DNA from: Harmonia axyridis
Taxonomy: Eukaryota > Arthropoda > Insecta > Coleoptera > Coccinellidae
NCBI RefSeq assembly: GCF_914767665.1
Contig: NC_059502.1
Span: 57,270,031-57,334,030, forward strand
Length of the DNA: 64,000 bases
Reading direction: 5' to 3'
Under the pieces are notes generated by a model. That model did not search any database. It was not told the origin of the DNA and worked only from the letters and a program-made list of their open reading frames with translations. The number at the start of each line of letters is the position of its first letter. The first letter of the stretch is position 1. Made by a program: the position numbers and the translations under genes. Below, one piece after another: positions 35,101-42,600 of the stretch.

Positions 35101-35317
35101 AGACTTATTCCGGACTTGTTACGTAAATCAATATTTTTTATACAATACGAATCGAAGAAATGAAAACGAAACAACATGATGATGTTCAATAAATTCAATA
35201 ATATTACGATTTTTGACTCACCTTACACCCTTGCTTGAACAATTCCTTACAGTATTCCCTCCCTTGACCAGCGGCCCCACCTGTGACCAACGCGACTTTG
35301 CCTTTCAGATCAAGCAT
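23065..35317 (-). CDS. short-chain dehydrogenase, 15-hydroxyprostaglandin dehydrogenase-like (5 exons)
   Basis: Exons on the minus strand: 35317-35222, 31856-31736, 29430-29324, 26766-26438, 23176-23065. Each junction has GT..AG borders and the phases agree, giving 254 residues, close to the ~250-270 of classical SDRs. Features: TGGAAGQG nucleotide-binding motif (residues 12-19); Asp37 after beta-2, which favours NAD(H); NNAS (90-93; usually NNAG); Ser138-140; and VFTATK (150-155) where the family has a YxxxK active site. Position 151 is Phe, in register with Tyr151 of human 15-PGDH; Lys155 is kept. The C-terminus (SWLVEGTNPPKEI) is typical of this subfamily. Either the enzyme has lost redox activity or it uses another mechanism. 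No signal peptide; cytosolic by family. Confidence 0.9.
23177..24515. other. dehydrogenase intron 4, no gene seen
   Basis: AT-rich intron sequence before the Tc1 element. No exon-like or repeat structure is recognised. Confidence 0.5.
24516..25944 (-). mobile_element. Tc1-type transposon, inactive
   Basis: Terminal inverted repeats of about 40 bp begin CACTGCGCAAAAAAATTAAC at both ends, flanked by TA (24514-24515, 25945-25946). Length is 1429 bp. It lies in intron 4 of the dehydrogenase, in the same orientation as the gene. Confidence 0.92.
24705..25672 (-). pseudogene. Tc1 transposase (DD34E), broken
   Basis: The N-terminal frame (25672-25331) carries paired helix-turn-helix motifs: LTQEECAQAVVLREEGWTYT and KIAERFGVSHTSVSRML, then the GRPGVTT linker. 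A frameshifted stretch (about 25137-25330) encodes VFFTDESRFCL with the first catalytic Asp. The C-terminal frame (25136-24705) has FMDDNARPHRA (second Asp) and WPARSPDLNPIEQVWD (Glu), with 34 residues between by hand count. The usual VWGGI block between the first and second parts is missing, so a small deletion plus frameshift disables the gene. Confidence 0.88.
25990..26430 (-). pseudogene. mariner relic (iii), N-terminal and 3' fragments
   Basis: Read on the minus strand, the sequence matches relic (iv) at 31200-31678. It ends (5' side) with a motif like GGGTTTTCCAACAAAAGG near 26400-26425 and has a decayed N-terminal transposase region. The part near 25990-26050 resembles sequence near 30080. 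The catalytic domain is missing. No frame is open. Confidence 0.5.
26438..26766 (-). CDS. dehydrogenase exon 4 (active-site exon)
   Basis: Starts after CTTTCAG with NGVIRGLLLAYRFM. Contains VVVNVGSSS and the altered active-site motif VFTATKHAV. Ends in phase 2 before GTGAGT; the apparent TGA stop spans this splice site and is not used. Confidence 0.92.
26767..27114. other. dehydrogenase intron 3, 5' part, no feature seen
   Basis: AT-rich intron sequence before palindrome P7. Nothing recognised. Confidence 0.5.
27115..28158. mobile_element. snap-back element P7, near-perfect 1.04 kb palindrome
   Basis: The left end TCGGGTGTCCCAAGGTGAGT (27115) is mirrored at 28158, with TA on both sides (27113-27114, 28159-28160). 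Arms of about 510 bp are nearly identical: the same 74-codon frame appears at 27240-27464 and, on the opposite strand, at 27809-28033 with a single Ala/Val difference. The short centre lies near 27620-27650. No transposase. It lies in intron 3 of the dehydrogenase. Confidence 0.92.
28161..28574. other. no recognised gene
   Basis: A-rich intron sequence; nothing recognised. Confidence 0.45.
28575..29266. mobile_element. snap-back element P8 (CACTGTGTCC family, copy 2, left end lost)
   Basis: The right end TTTACGGACACGGTG (to 29266, followed by TA) and the inner sequences around CACATGTTGATTCC match P4 and P11. The outer ~230 bp of the left arm is missing, so the palindrome is asymmetric. It sits just upstream (in plus coordinates) of dehydrogenase exon 3. 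Confidence 0.8.
29324..29430 (-). CDS. dehydrogenase exon 3
   Basis: Starts after TTCCAG; encodes AFQTTISKLGGVDIVVNNAS and the DVNL end of beta-4/alpha-4. Ends in phase 0 before GTAAGT. Confidence 0.92.
29431..30009. other. dehydrogenase intron 2, no feature seen
   Basis: AT-rich; no ORF or repeat recognised. Confidence 0.45.
30010..31678 (-). pseudogene. mariner relic (iv), split by a LINE fragment
   Basis: The minus-strand frame 31122-30808 gives RVTAWCGFWDGGVLGPYIF and FLQDGATCHT, the transposase core with the second catalytic Asp. Upstream, 31200-31678 holds a decayed N-terminal region ending at a terminal motif (AATGAAACTTCTTATTG near 31655). Downstream, the LWGHVKDDVHATAPQSIPDL block can be followed to about 30740 and is then replaced by LINE sequence. 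Frameshifts are frequent. It lies in intron 2 of the dehydrogenase. Confidence 0.7.
30182..30740 (-). mobile_element. 5'-truncated LINE, 3' end of ORF2
   Basis: The minus-strand frame within 30833-30324 encodes LKCRRECHSVIFTHKLINGV, the block LNFAIPRPASRVRNTFYIP, then RTNTLKYSPLYNMCDACNA. This is the typical C-terminal tail of Jockey/CR1-group reverse transcriptases (a domain after the thumb ending in RTN..SP..N). The element ends in an ATTT-type simple repeat at about 30182-30207. It is inserted into the mariner relic. Confidence 0.75.
31736..31856 (-). CDS. dehydrogenase exon 2
   Basis: Starts after ACAG with VSICDINTDEGEELL and includes the CDVTDYPQF block, the conserved Asp that contacts the adenine ring in SDRs. 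Ends in phase 1 before GTGAGT. Confidence 0.92.
31857..32345. other. dehydrogenase intron 1, proximal part, no feature seen
   Basis: AT-rich; no ORF or repeat recognised. Confidence 0.45.
32346..32515 (-). mobile_element. poly(A)-ended retroposon tail
   Basis: On the plus strand, a run of about 16 T (32348-32364) is followed by GGCAACCGTCCGGTTAGC and a GC-richer block with AGGGCTAGGGCAACCAGGTG. Read on the minus strand this is the 3' end of a retroposon with an A tail. The family is not identified and no ORF remains. Confidence 0.5.
32615..33259. mobile_element. snap-back element P9, diverged arms
   Basis: GGGGTGTTCCTTAATTGGAG at the left pairs with CCCAATTTGAGAACACCCTTT at the right. AAACGCTTTGTTTTCAAGAT (32689) pairs with CCTGAAAACAAAGCATTTGC (33173). 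Many mismatches; an old copy. A related end-like fragment (GTGTTCTTAAATTGGAGG) occurs near 39847. Confidence 0.6.
33260..33844. other. no recognised gene
   Basis: AT-rich intron sequence; nothing recognised. Confidence 0.45.
33845..34801 (+). pseudogene. decayed tyrosine recombinase (Crypton-like or captured integrase)
   Basis: The plus-strand frame 34265-34447 reads ATIIGLAGACKRREPKKKL, then LLIKIPDSKTH. This matches box I of tyrosine recombinases (xxGxRRxEL, catalytic Arg). About 100 codons later, in another frame, GHSIRRTSVTIFADKNEKF (34600) matches box II (HxxR). After one more shift HGSWKNINT (34662) matches the HGxW(K)S block before the nucleophilic Tyr. Upstream, open stretches at 33850-33930 and 34090-34205 end at GTAGG-like donors and may be further exons. 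Spacing and order fit one gene. Stops and frameshifts show it is dead. It lies in intron 1 of the dehydrogenase, on the opposite strand. Confidence 0.65.
34802..35221. other. dehydrogenase intron 1, distal part, no feature seen
   Basis: AT-rich; no supported gene. Confidence 0.45.
35222..35317 (-). CDS. dehydrogenase exon 1
   Basis: 32 codons from the Met to CK, containing GKVALVTGGAAGQGREYC. Followed by GTGAGT. Ends in phase 0. Confidence 0.92.
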
Positions 35318-35887
35318 TTTCCACAATTAGTTCCAGTCCCAGCACAAAAACATCTACTGTATTTGTGGGTGAATCGCGAGCAATACAAAATAATGGTTCT
35401 ATTTTTGGAGTGGCAACGTTACAACCACATAAGCCGCGCCCTTCTGGCGCCGCGACGTCTAGTAGGGGATCCTAGGGTGCCGAGTCATTGCGCAAGAGTC
35501 CTACAATTTCAACTTTCACCGGAGGTGGATATAATGAATTTTAATATGCGTCGAATTTTCTATACAGAATTAATAGTTTTCAGGTATTTCTTCAAATTTG
35601 TACCAGCTTTGTTATTCAATGCTTCTGAATAAATGAGTTTTTGAAGAGATTTATCGTTGAACGTAGTGTCAGCTTTATGTGGAGGTTATTTCCAGTAAAT
35701 TAGCAGAACATGGCAAAGACGCGAGGAAAGGTCTAACGTAAAGTCAGGAGTTTTTAAGCCCTCATTTATTTGTGTGCTAATTGCGCTCTCAATTACCCAT
35801 AGAGTATAATAAACATAGATAGAGGCAGTATACGTAATTTCTGCATGTTCCCAACACGGCTAGATTACATTGTCGGAATGTGATATA
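35318..35887. other. upstream region of the dehydrogenase
   Basis: Contains a GC-rich patch (about 35430-35500) directly upstream of the gene's Met. This may belong to the promoter or 5' UTR, but no core promoter motif was assigned. An ORF crossing exon 1 on the plus strand is a shadow. Confidence 0.4.
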
Positions 35888-35988
35888 AAGGATTTTTTTT
35901 AGAGCTATAGAACTTTAAATTGCAATAAAACAACGATGGATTATTCGATTGACATGAATTATATTTATCCGCAAGATAACTTGTGGCA

Positions 35989-36897
35989 TTACATTTTGAA
36001 TATGATTTCTGGCATATGACCGCCACGGCTGGCTCGGATGTAGTCCAATCTGGACGTCCAATTTTCGATGACTTTTTCCAACATTTGTAGCCGTATATCG
36101 GCAATAACACGGCGAATGTTGTCTTCCAAATGGTCAACGGTTTGTGGCTTATCCGCATAGACCAATGACTTTACATAGCCCCACAGAAAGTAGTCTAGCG
36201 GTGTTAAATCACAAGATCTTGGAGGCCAATTCACAGGTCCAGAACGTGAAATTAAGCGGTCACCAAACGTGTCTTTCAATAAATCGATTGTGGCACGAGC
36301 TGTGTGACATGTTGCGCCGTATTGTTGAAACCACAGCTCCTGGACATCATGGTTGTTCAATAATGAATGAAAAAGTTAGTTATCATTTCTCTATGCCTAT
36401 CACCATTGACTGGAACGTTCTGGCCATCATCGTTTTTGAAGAAGTACGGACCAATGATTCTGCCAGCCCATAAAGCGCACCAAACAGTCAGTTTTTCTGG
36501 ATGTAACGGTGTTTCGACATACACTTGAGGATTAGCTTCACTCCAAATGCGGCAGCTTTGTTTGGTGACGTAGCCATTCAACCAGAAGTGCGCTTCATCG
36601 CTAAACAGCAATCTCATTTTGGGCCCATTCGACGAATCTACGCCTTACTTGATGATCGTTTGGCTTCAATTCTTGCACGAGTTAGATTTTGTAAGCACAC
36701 AAACCAAGATCCTTCCGCAAAATCTTCCATAAAGTGGATGGACACAGATCCAATTGCTGTGCTCGATGGCGGATAGACTCATTCGGGTCTTCCTCAATGC
36801 TACGCTCTACAGCAGCAATAGCTTTTTCTGTACGCACCGTACGACATGATGAATGGACCATATTCACCGTCGCCATATTGTTGTGCGACAATACCAA
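35989..36897 (-). pseudogene. mariner transposase of copy D, broken
   Basis: Three frames share the transposase. 36897-36682 carries the second helix-turn-helix (AIAAVERSIEEDPNESIRHR, then LCPSTLWKILRKDLGL). 36617-36357 carries the first catalytic Asp block. 36360-35989 carries the C-terminal catalytic part. The second catalytic Asp is Tyr (QQYGATCHTA). Deletions and frameshifts separate the pieces. Confidence 0.8.
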
Positions 36898-37276
36898 CTA
36901 CCCAGTGTTCCCAACGGAGAAATATTGAGTTTAATAGAAAAATACCGCTAATATCAAAAATACTATCAGCCATAGAGATTATTCTTCCACTCACTATTTC
37001 CAAAAATGGAGCGAGGCCTTCATTTATACACTCGGCCACAATTAATTTGTTCAGAAAACCACCTTTCACTCATGTTTTTATTTCCAAAAGGTGAAATTTT
37101 TGCGAAATATTGTCCCAAACAAGCCTATCTGGCGTAGCAGATAGAAAAGGTACACATAGACTTCTCTTATAAACTTTATATTGTGGGATTTTTCTAGTAA
37201 ACTCAATATTTCTTCGTTGGGAACACTGGGTAGTTGGTATTGTCGCACAACAATATGGCGACGGTGAATATGGTCA
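36853..37276. mobile_element. inverted-repeat insertion P10 inside mariner copy D
   Basis: About 75-80 bp at each end are inverted copies (ACCATATTCACCGTCGCCAT and onward to AATATTGAGTTTA) with two or three differences. The inside is AT-rich and non-coding. It replaces or interrupts the N-terminal transposase codons. Confidence 0.75.
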
Positions 37277-37530
37277 ATTGCCAAACCAAACTGAAAATAA
37301 ATCACTTGACAGCTGTTAAATCGGTCGCCATCTTGAACAGTAATGCCATATTAAAGTTATATTCCTCGAAAAAAAACACCCGTTACATTTTCAAATCCAC
37401 AATTTAACTATATCATGAATGTATATTATATTGAATGGAATTGATTTATTTGAGTCATTTGCGATTGAATATGCAAATTTGAATATTTGAAATCCGCTAT
37501 TTTTCCTAATTGTCGATTTGCACTACTTTG

Positions 37531-37612
37531 AAGCATAAATGTATAACCAGTTTTTCACAATAATGCCTCAAATTTCGGAAAAAAAACGGCGGAAGCAGAA
37601 ATGTACGCCTAT
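37531..37612 (+). repeat. orphan 3' end of a mariner family
   Basis: The sequence around AACCAGTTTTTCACAATAAT and ATGTACGCCTATG matches the 3' end after the DD34D mariner relic at 59165-59237, so this is a solitary end of the same family. Confidence 0.6.
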
Positions 37613-37639
37613 GTATTTCTAATTATATTCAGTTATAAT

Positions 37640-37785
37640 ATCACAAGAGCAAAGACAATATTCGATTATACACCGATTCACGAGACAGTTCGCGAAACAT
37701 CACGAGAGCGCAGTTCGAGTGGTGTTTCGTGAACTACGTCGAATGAAGAGATTCCTATAATCGAAATATATTGTCTATGCTCGAG
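37640..37785. repeat. small inverted repeat
   Basis: GACAATATTCGATTATA near 37653 is mirrored by TATAATCGAAATATATTGTC near 37756, with inner pairing of the GTTCGCGAAACATCAC and GTGGTGTTTCGTGAAC stretches. Looks like a small MITE or a transcribed hairpin. Confidence 0.5.
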
Positions 37786-37807
37786 TTGGTATTCGTTACG
37801 ATTATAC

Positions 37808-38704
37808 ACTGTGTATAAGTATGGAACAAATTCATTTTTAGCTAAACAAACCATTCTAAGAAATAATCCTGAAACACGTCGATTTTATTTTGATTTACCG
37901 TATTTTAAAATAATAATCTAATATACAGGGTGAATTACTTTTGAGTAATGACGTCACCGTCATTTTTTTTAAATAGAACACCCCCATTTCGTCTCAATTT
38001 TACGATTACTCTTTCTGAGCTGATTCCAAAAATGTATCACATGTTGATTCCAATTGGTACAGGGTGGACAAAAATACAATAGTTTTGTGTGTGCTTTAAA
38101 AGTAACGCGTAACATTCTTTATTAGATAAATTAACAATATTATTGAAAATACTTATTTTTTAGCGGCAATTGATTTGAATGTAACACCCTATAGCTTGTT
38201 ATATTTTTAGATTAATAAAAATGAGCTGTTTCCAAACATGTTTGGTACTTGTGGTTTAGCAGAGAGAATATGGAAGAAGTTATTTCTTATTTCTATACAT
38301 TTTTATTAATATAAAAATGTAACAAACTACAGGGTGTTACATTCAAGCCAATTGCCGCTAGACAATAAGTATTTTTGATAATATTGTTAATTTAACTAAT
38401 AAAGAATTTACTTTTTGAGCACACATAAAACTATTGTAATTTATCCATCCTGTACCAGTTGGAATCAACATGTGATATTTTTGGAATCATCTCAGCTAGA
38501 GTAATCGGAAAATTGAGACAAAATGTGGGTGTTCCATTGAAAAAATGACGGTGACGTCATTACTCAAAAGTTATTCACACTGTATATTAGATTATTATTT
38601 TAAAATACGGTAAATCAAAATAAAATCGACGTGTTTCAGGATTATTTCTTAAAATGGTCTGTTCAGTTAAAAATTAATTTGTTCCATACTTTATGGACAC
38701 AGTG
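37808..38704. mobile_element. snap-back element P11 (CACTGTGTCC family, copy 3)
   Basis: Ends match P4, with a nine-base gap in the left end (CACTGTGTATAAGTATGG) and TTTATGGACACAGTG at the right; TA on both sides. Arms pair over most of their length. Non-coding. It lies between the head-to-head dehydrogenase and kelch genes. Confidence 0.85.
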
Positions 38705-38706
38705 TA

Positions 38707-39385
38707 TAAAGAATAATTTCAATAACTACAACCAAAGCACTGCATTTTGATAATTCAATGACATTTCATTGAGCTTGACATTTATTCTTTTGGCAAATGT
38801 TGGAAATGTATGGAAATGATCCCAATATGGCAGGAAGCGAAACACCAAAACGATTATACCACGTCGTCAAGGGTATATCCTCTTACCAATAAGACGTAAC
38901 TATGGGAAATTTACGGATTCTGTTGATTCATCAGAACACGAGTTATATAATAATCAAAATTCGCAAATTTCGGACTTTTTAGCATTGCTCTAAGTTTGTT
39001 CGACATCACAGTCGTGGAATCTTTTAAAATGGTATCCGAACATCAATTCGAAAGTAGATGTGAATAGAAAATACTTAATTTAGATGCAAAGCTTTTATTA
39101 CCTACAGAAAAATATTCTCATTCACATGGTTTGATTAAACCACACGAATTCTTCATTGACAATTTCTTTTTTTGAATTTCCTTTCCGAATCATGTGACTA
39201 CCAGTATTCAATTGTGTCGACATTCGAAAATGTCACATTTAAACGACACGTCAGTTGAGTCAAGCCTTGAAATAAAGTAGACATCGAAATTGAACGTCAA
39301 AAAGAAAATTGATTTCCTTTATATGAACTATTTGTTGTTGACCAACCTCTAACTGAAGTACTCAAAAAAAAGGTCTAGATTCGAT
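38707..39385. promoter_or_regulatory. upstream region of the KLHL10-like gene
   Basis: No transposon is recognised in this 0.7 kb before the start codon, so promoter and 5' UTR are expected here. I see no convincing TATA box or other core motif. Confidence 0.3.
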
Positions 39386-39640
39386 ATGGACGTATCCATG
39401 AAACTTCTCAAGATCAATTACTATGGTTCATCTGGCAAATGCAACAAAATAACTAGAAGACGAAGGAAACTGAAGAAATGCGTTTGTGTTCTACCTCAAA
39501 CCGGCGAATTAGAGTTCCCGAGAGTTTGGGAGGAATTGAGGAATAATAATCAGTTGTGCGATGGGGTTGTCCGATGTGCCAGTGGCAAGGAATTCAGGAT
39601 TCACAGGGCAATACTATCTGCCGTGAGTCCATATTTTAAG
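39386..39640 (+). CDS. klhl10: klhl10 exon 1
   Basis: 85 codons with a basic N-terminus (KITRRRRKLKK) and the first half of the BTB domain. Donor GTATGA, phase 0. Confidence 0.9.
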
Positions 39641-42600
39641 GTATGAATTCATGGTTAGAATTGTAGGATTTATTGTTGAATAGTGGCAAATGTGAATGAC
39701 ATAATGATAAATCTCGTCCAAATCTTCTTTCCGATACATTTCAAAAGTGTCCCTCTGAATACATAACTGAATTTTATCTCTGTCCTTAAATACATTGGAA
39801 TATTATCTCGTCCTGAGTCTTGAAGGAATACCGCTTACTTTGCAGAGTGTTCTTAAATTGGAGGTTCAGATAGAGGGGTAGGTTATTACATTTTCCGTCA
39901 TACCATCTATTTTCCTCAAGATATCTTGATTCTTCAAGATATTCAGCAGAAATTGACAAAATTAATCGAATGAAAATTTAGACGGCGATATTTTCCTGGA
40001 TGAATGTCCAATTTTTTGTTCAAAATTTCTTTGTGGTGCACCGCTAGTAATTTGAAAAATACAAAGTTCTTCTTTCTTCTTCAGGTGCCATCTCCTCTCA
40101 GAAGGTTGGCTATCAAAATGGCTACCTTCATCTTTGACACTGCAGCCCTAAACAACTCAACAGAACTGCACTTTCTCCTCTCTTAGCACATGACCCAGAT
40201 ACTACAACTTTCCAATCTTTACCACGTTCAGTATTTCCTTATCTTCACCCATTCTTTTGAGCACTTCTGTATTTGGTACCTTGTCTATCTACCTCTATTT
40301 TGAGGTTTCTCCTGTAAGTCCACATTTCGAAGGCCTCCAGGCGATTACTAATATCCTGCTTTATTGTCCAAGCTTCAATTCCATAGAGGAGCACAGGGAA
40401 TACGTAACATTTTAACAACCTGATCTTGAGCTGTAAACTTTCCACAAAATACTTTTCTCATCTTATTGAATACATCTTTATTGCATTCAGAAATTATTCG
40501 ATAGATTACAATCTTTCCGTATATTCCGTCGTAAGAAAACTAAAGATAAGATTTTCAAATAAGATATCAGAATATATTCATATTCAAATATTAGTTATTT
40601 TTTTAACGATTCAAGGTATTGAGTTATGACTATTGAAGATTCGTATGGATGTAAATTATTCCCTAGATCTGAATGCAGGAGCGCTTGCACAATCTGAATG
40701 TGATGAGGATATAGCGAGATATTTAAAAAGCCAGATATTTGAATTAACATTAATTTAATTGTACTTTCGTTGGATTTTCTTATGAGTCGATCGGTGGTAT
40801 TCTAGTAGTTCGTGGTTTTTCTGCTTTCTTATCTAGAGCAGTGTCGTTCAACATGGTATTTGAATAGTACCACCAAAGGAGAAAAAATATCTGAAAACAT
40901 ATTTCCTAAGATATAGGGAGTTAGAAGCTAATTGCGGTTTGAATCCACTTGGTTGAAAAACATGATTTTCCTTTTTAGTGAAGTTGAGGCAAAAAAACCA
41001 TTCAATATTCAATATCGATACCGTTATGCTTGGACAATTACTACTTATGGCTTATCCCTCAAAAAAAGGTTTTAATAACGCCAAATCAGAAGAGGAGACT
41101 GCACATCAAATTATGACTCGTTGAGGATGAATAAGTTATAAGTAAATGTTGCTTGGATTCTCGGGAGACCAATAACTAAAGTTGTGATGGTTCAATTCTC
41201 AAAATATAGCAAAATTTTCCCGTTCTTGGTGGTCTGAGGTCTCTTGACCGATGTACAGGGTTTTTCACCATAATTTGACCCCCCCTTTAACTTTGTTACT
41301 AAAAGAGGTACAAAAAAATGTTTTCTACAAAAGTTCCACGAAATCGACTAGTGTTTTTTAAAATGATTTCACAAAACGAAATATATACAGAGTGGGCAAC
41401 ATATTGATTGCAACTTCATTTTTTCAAATGAAACGCCCTGTATATTTTTCTATATTTGACTGGCTCTTCTTCTCCTGATTTCGAATATATAACATATGTT
41501 TGGCCTATCTCTCTTATTCTGAGTATCATAGAGTTTCAAATTTCAAGAACCACCTTTCATGCTCAGTAATCAGTTTTCAAGTGGTAGGCTATGATAACTC
41601 AAAATGCCCTTTTTTGATTTAACTCGTTGGCAATTTGACTATATGTCATATCGTTGACAACGAGATAAATCATAAAAGGGCATTTTGAGTTATCGCAGCC
41701 TACCACTTGAAAACTGATTACTGAGCATGCCAGGTGGTTCTTGAAATGCCCTTTTTTTGAGTTATCTCGTTGGCGATTTGACTATTTGTCATATCGTTGC
41801 CAACGAGATAACTCAAAAAAGGGCATTTTGAGTTATCGCAGCCTACTACTTGAAATCTGATTTCTAAGCATGCCAGGTGGTTCTTAAAATTTGAAACTCT
41901 GTGGTACTGAGAATAAGAGAGATAGGCCAGACATATGTTATAAATCAGGGGAAAAAGAGCTAGTCAAATATAGAAAAATATACAGGGTGTTCCATTTGAA
42001 AAAATGAAGTTGCAATCAATATGTTGCCCACTCTGTATATATTTCGTTTTGTGAAATCATTTTAAAAAACACTAGTCGATTTTGTGAAACTTTTGTAGAA
42101 AATTTTTTTTGTACCTCTTTTAGTAACAAAGTTGAAGGGGGGGTCAAATTATGGTGAAACACCCGGTACATCTTGGAATGGTGAAACTTCAAATCGTTCT
42201 ACAACATCCTACGCACTGTTTAACGATTCAATCTTGGTTTTCAATTAATTAATACTTACCTTGCTCTATGGATGTTTTTTCAACCCATATCAGGATTGTA
42301 TTTACATGAAATTATCATCGAAAATGATATTTCATCGCTATACAGTTATAATAGAACCATTACTGACAACGAACGCTTCATACGCAAATATGCGATGATG
42401 TCCATACACTGTTCCTTTGTTACTGAAACACTGCCATTCTTGAATGATAGACACTCCAAGAAATTTTGCTTGAATGAGACATTGTGTTGATGAAAATTTA
42501 TAGCTGGCACCAAATGCTCACTGTCGTTAGGCCGCTGTCCAAATGACAGAGATACTTACAATCGAAAGATGTGTGGATATGAACCTTGTTAGAAACTGTC

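Larger units (their letters stand above)
35888..37383 (-). mobile_element. mariner copy D, rearranged
   Basis: Both ends and TA target sites are present (35886-35887, 37384-37385). The catalytic region is readable: LLFSDEAHFWLNGYVTKQS (36617), WFQQYGATCHTA (36330; the second catalytic Asp is changed to Tyr) and WPPRSCDLTPLDYFLWGYV (36210). The N-terminal half is rearranged and contains a 0.42 kb inverted-repeat insertion (P10). Confidence 0.85.

Noticed and set aside
35213..35632. 139-codon plus-strand ORF over the dehydrogenase start
   Set aside because: Antisense shadow of exon 1 and the upstream GC-rich patch.
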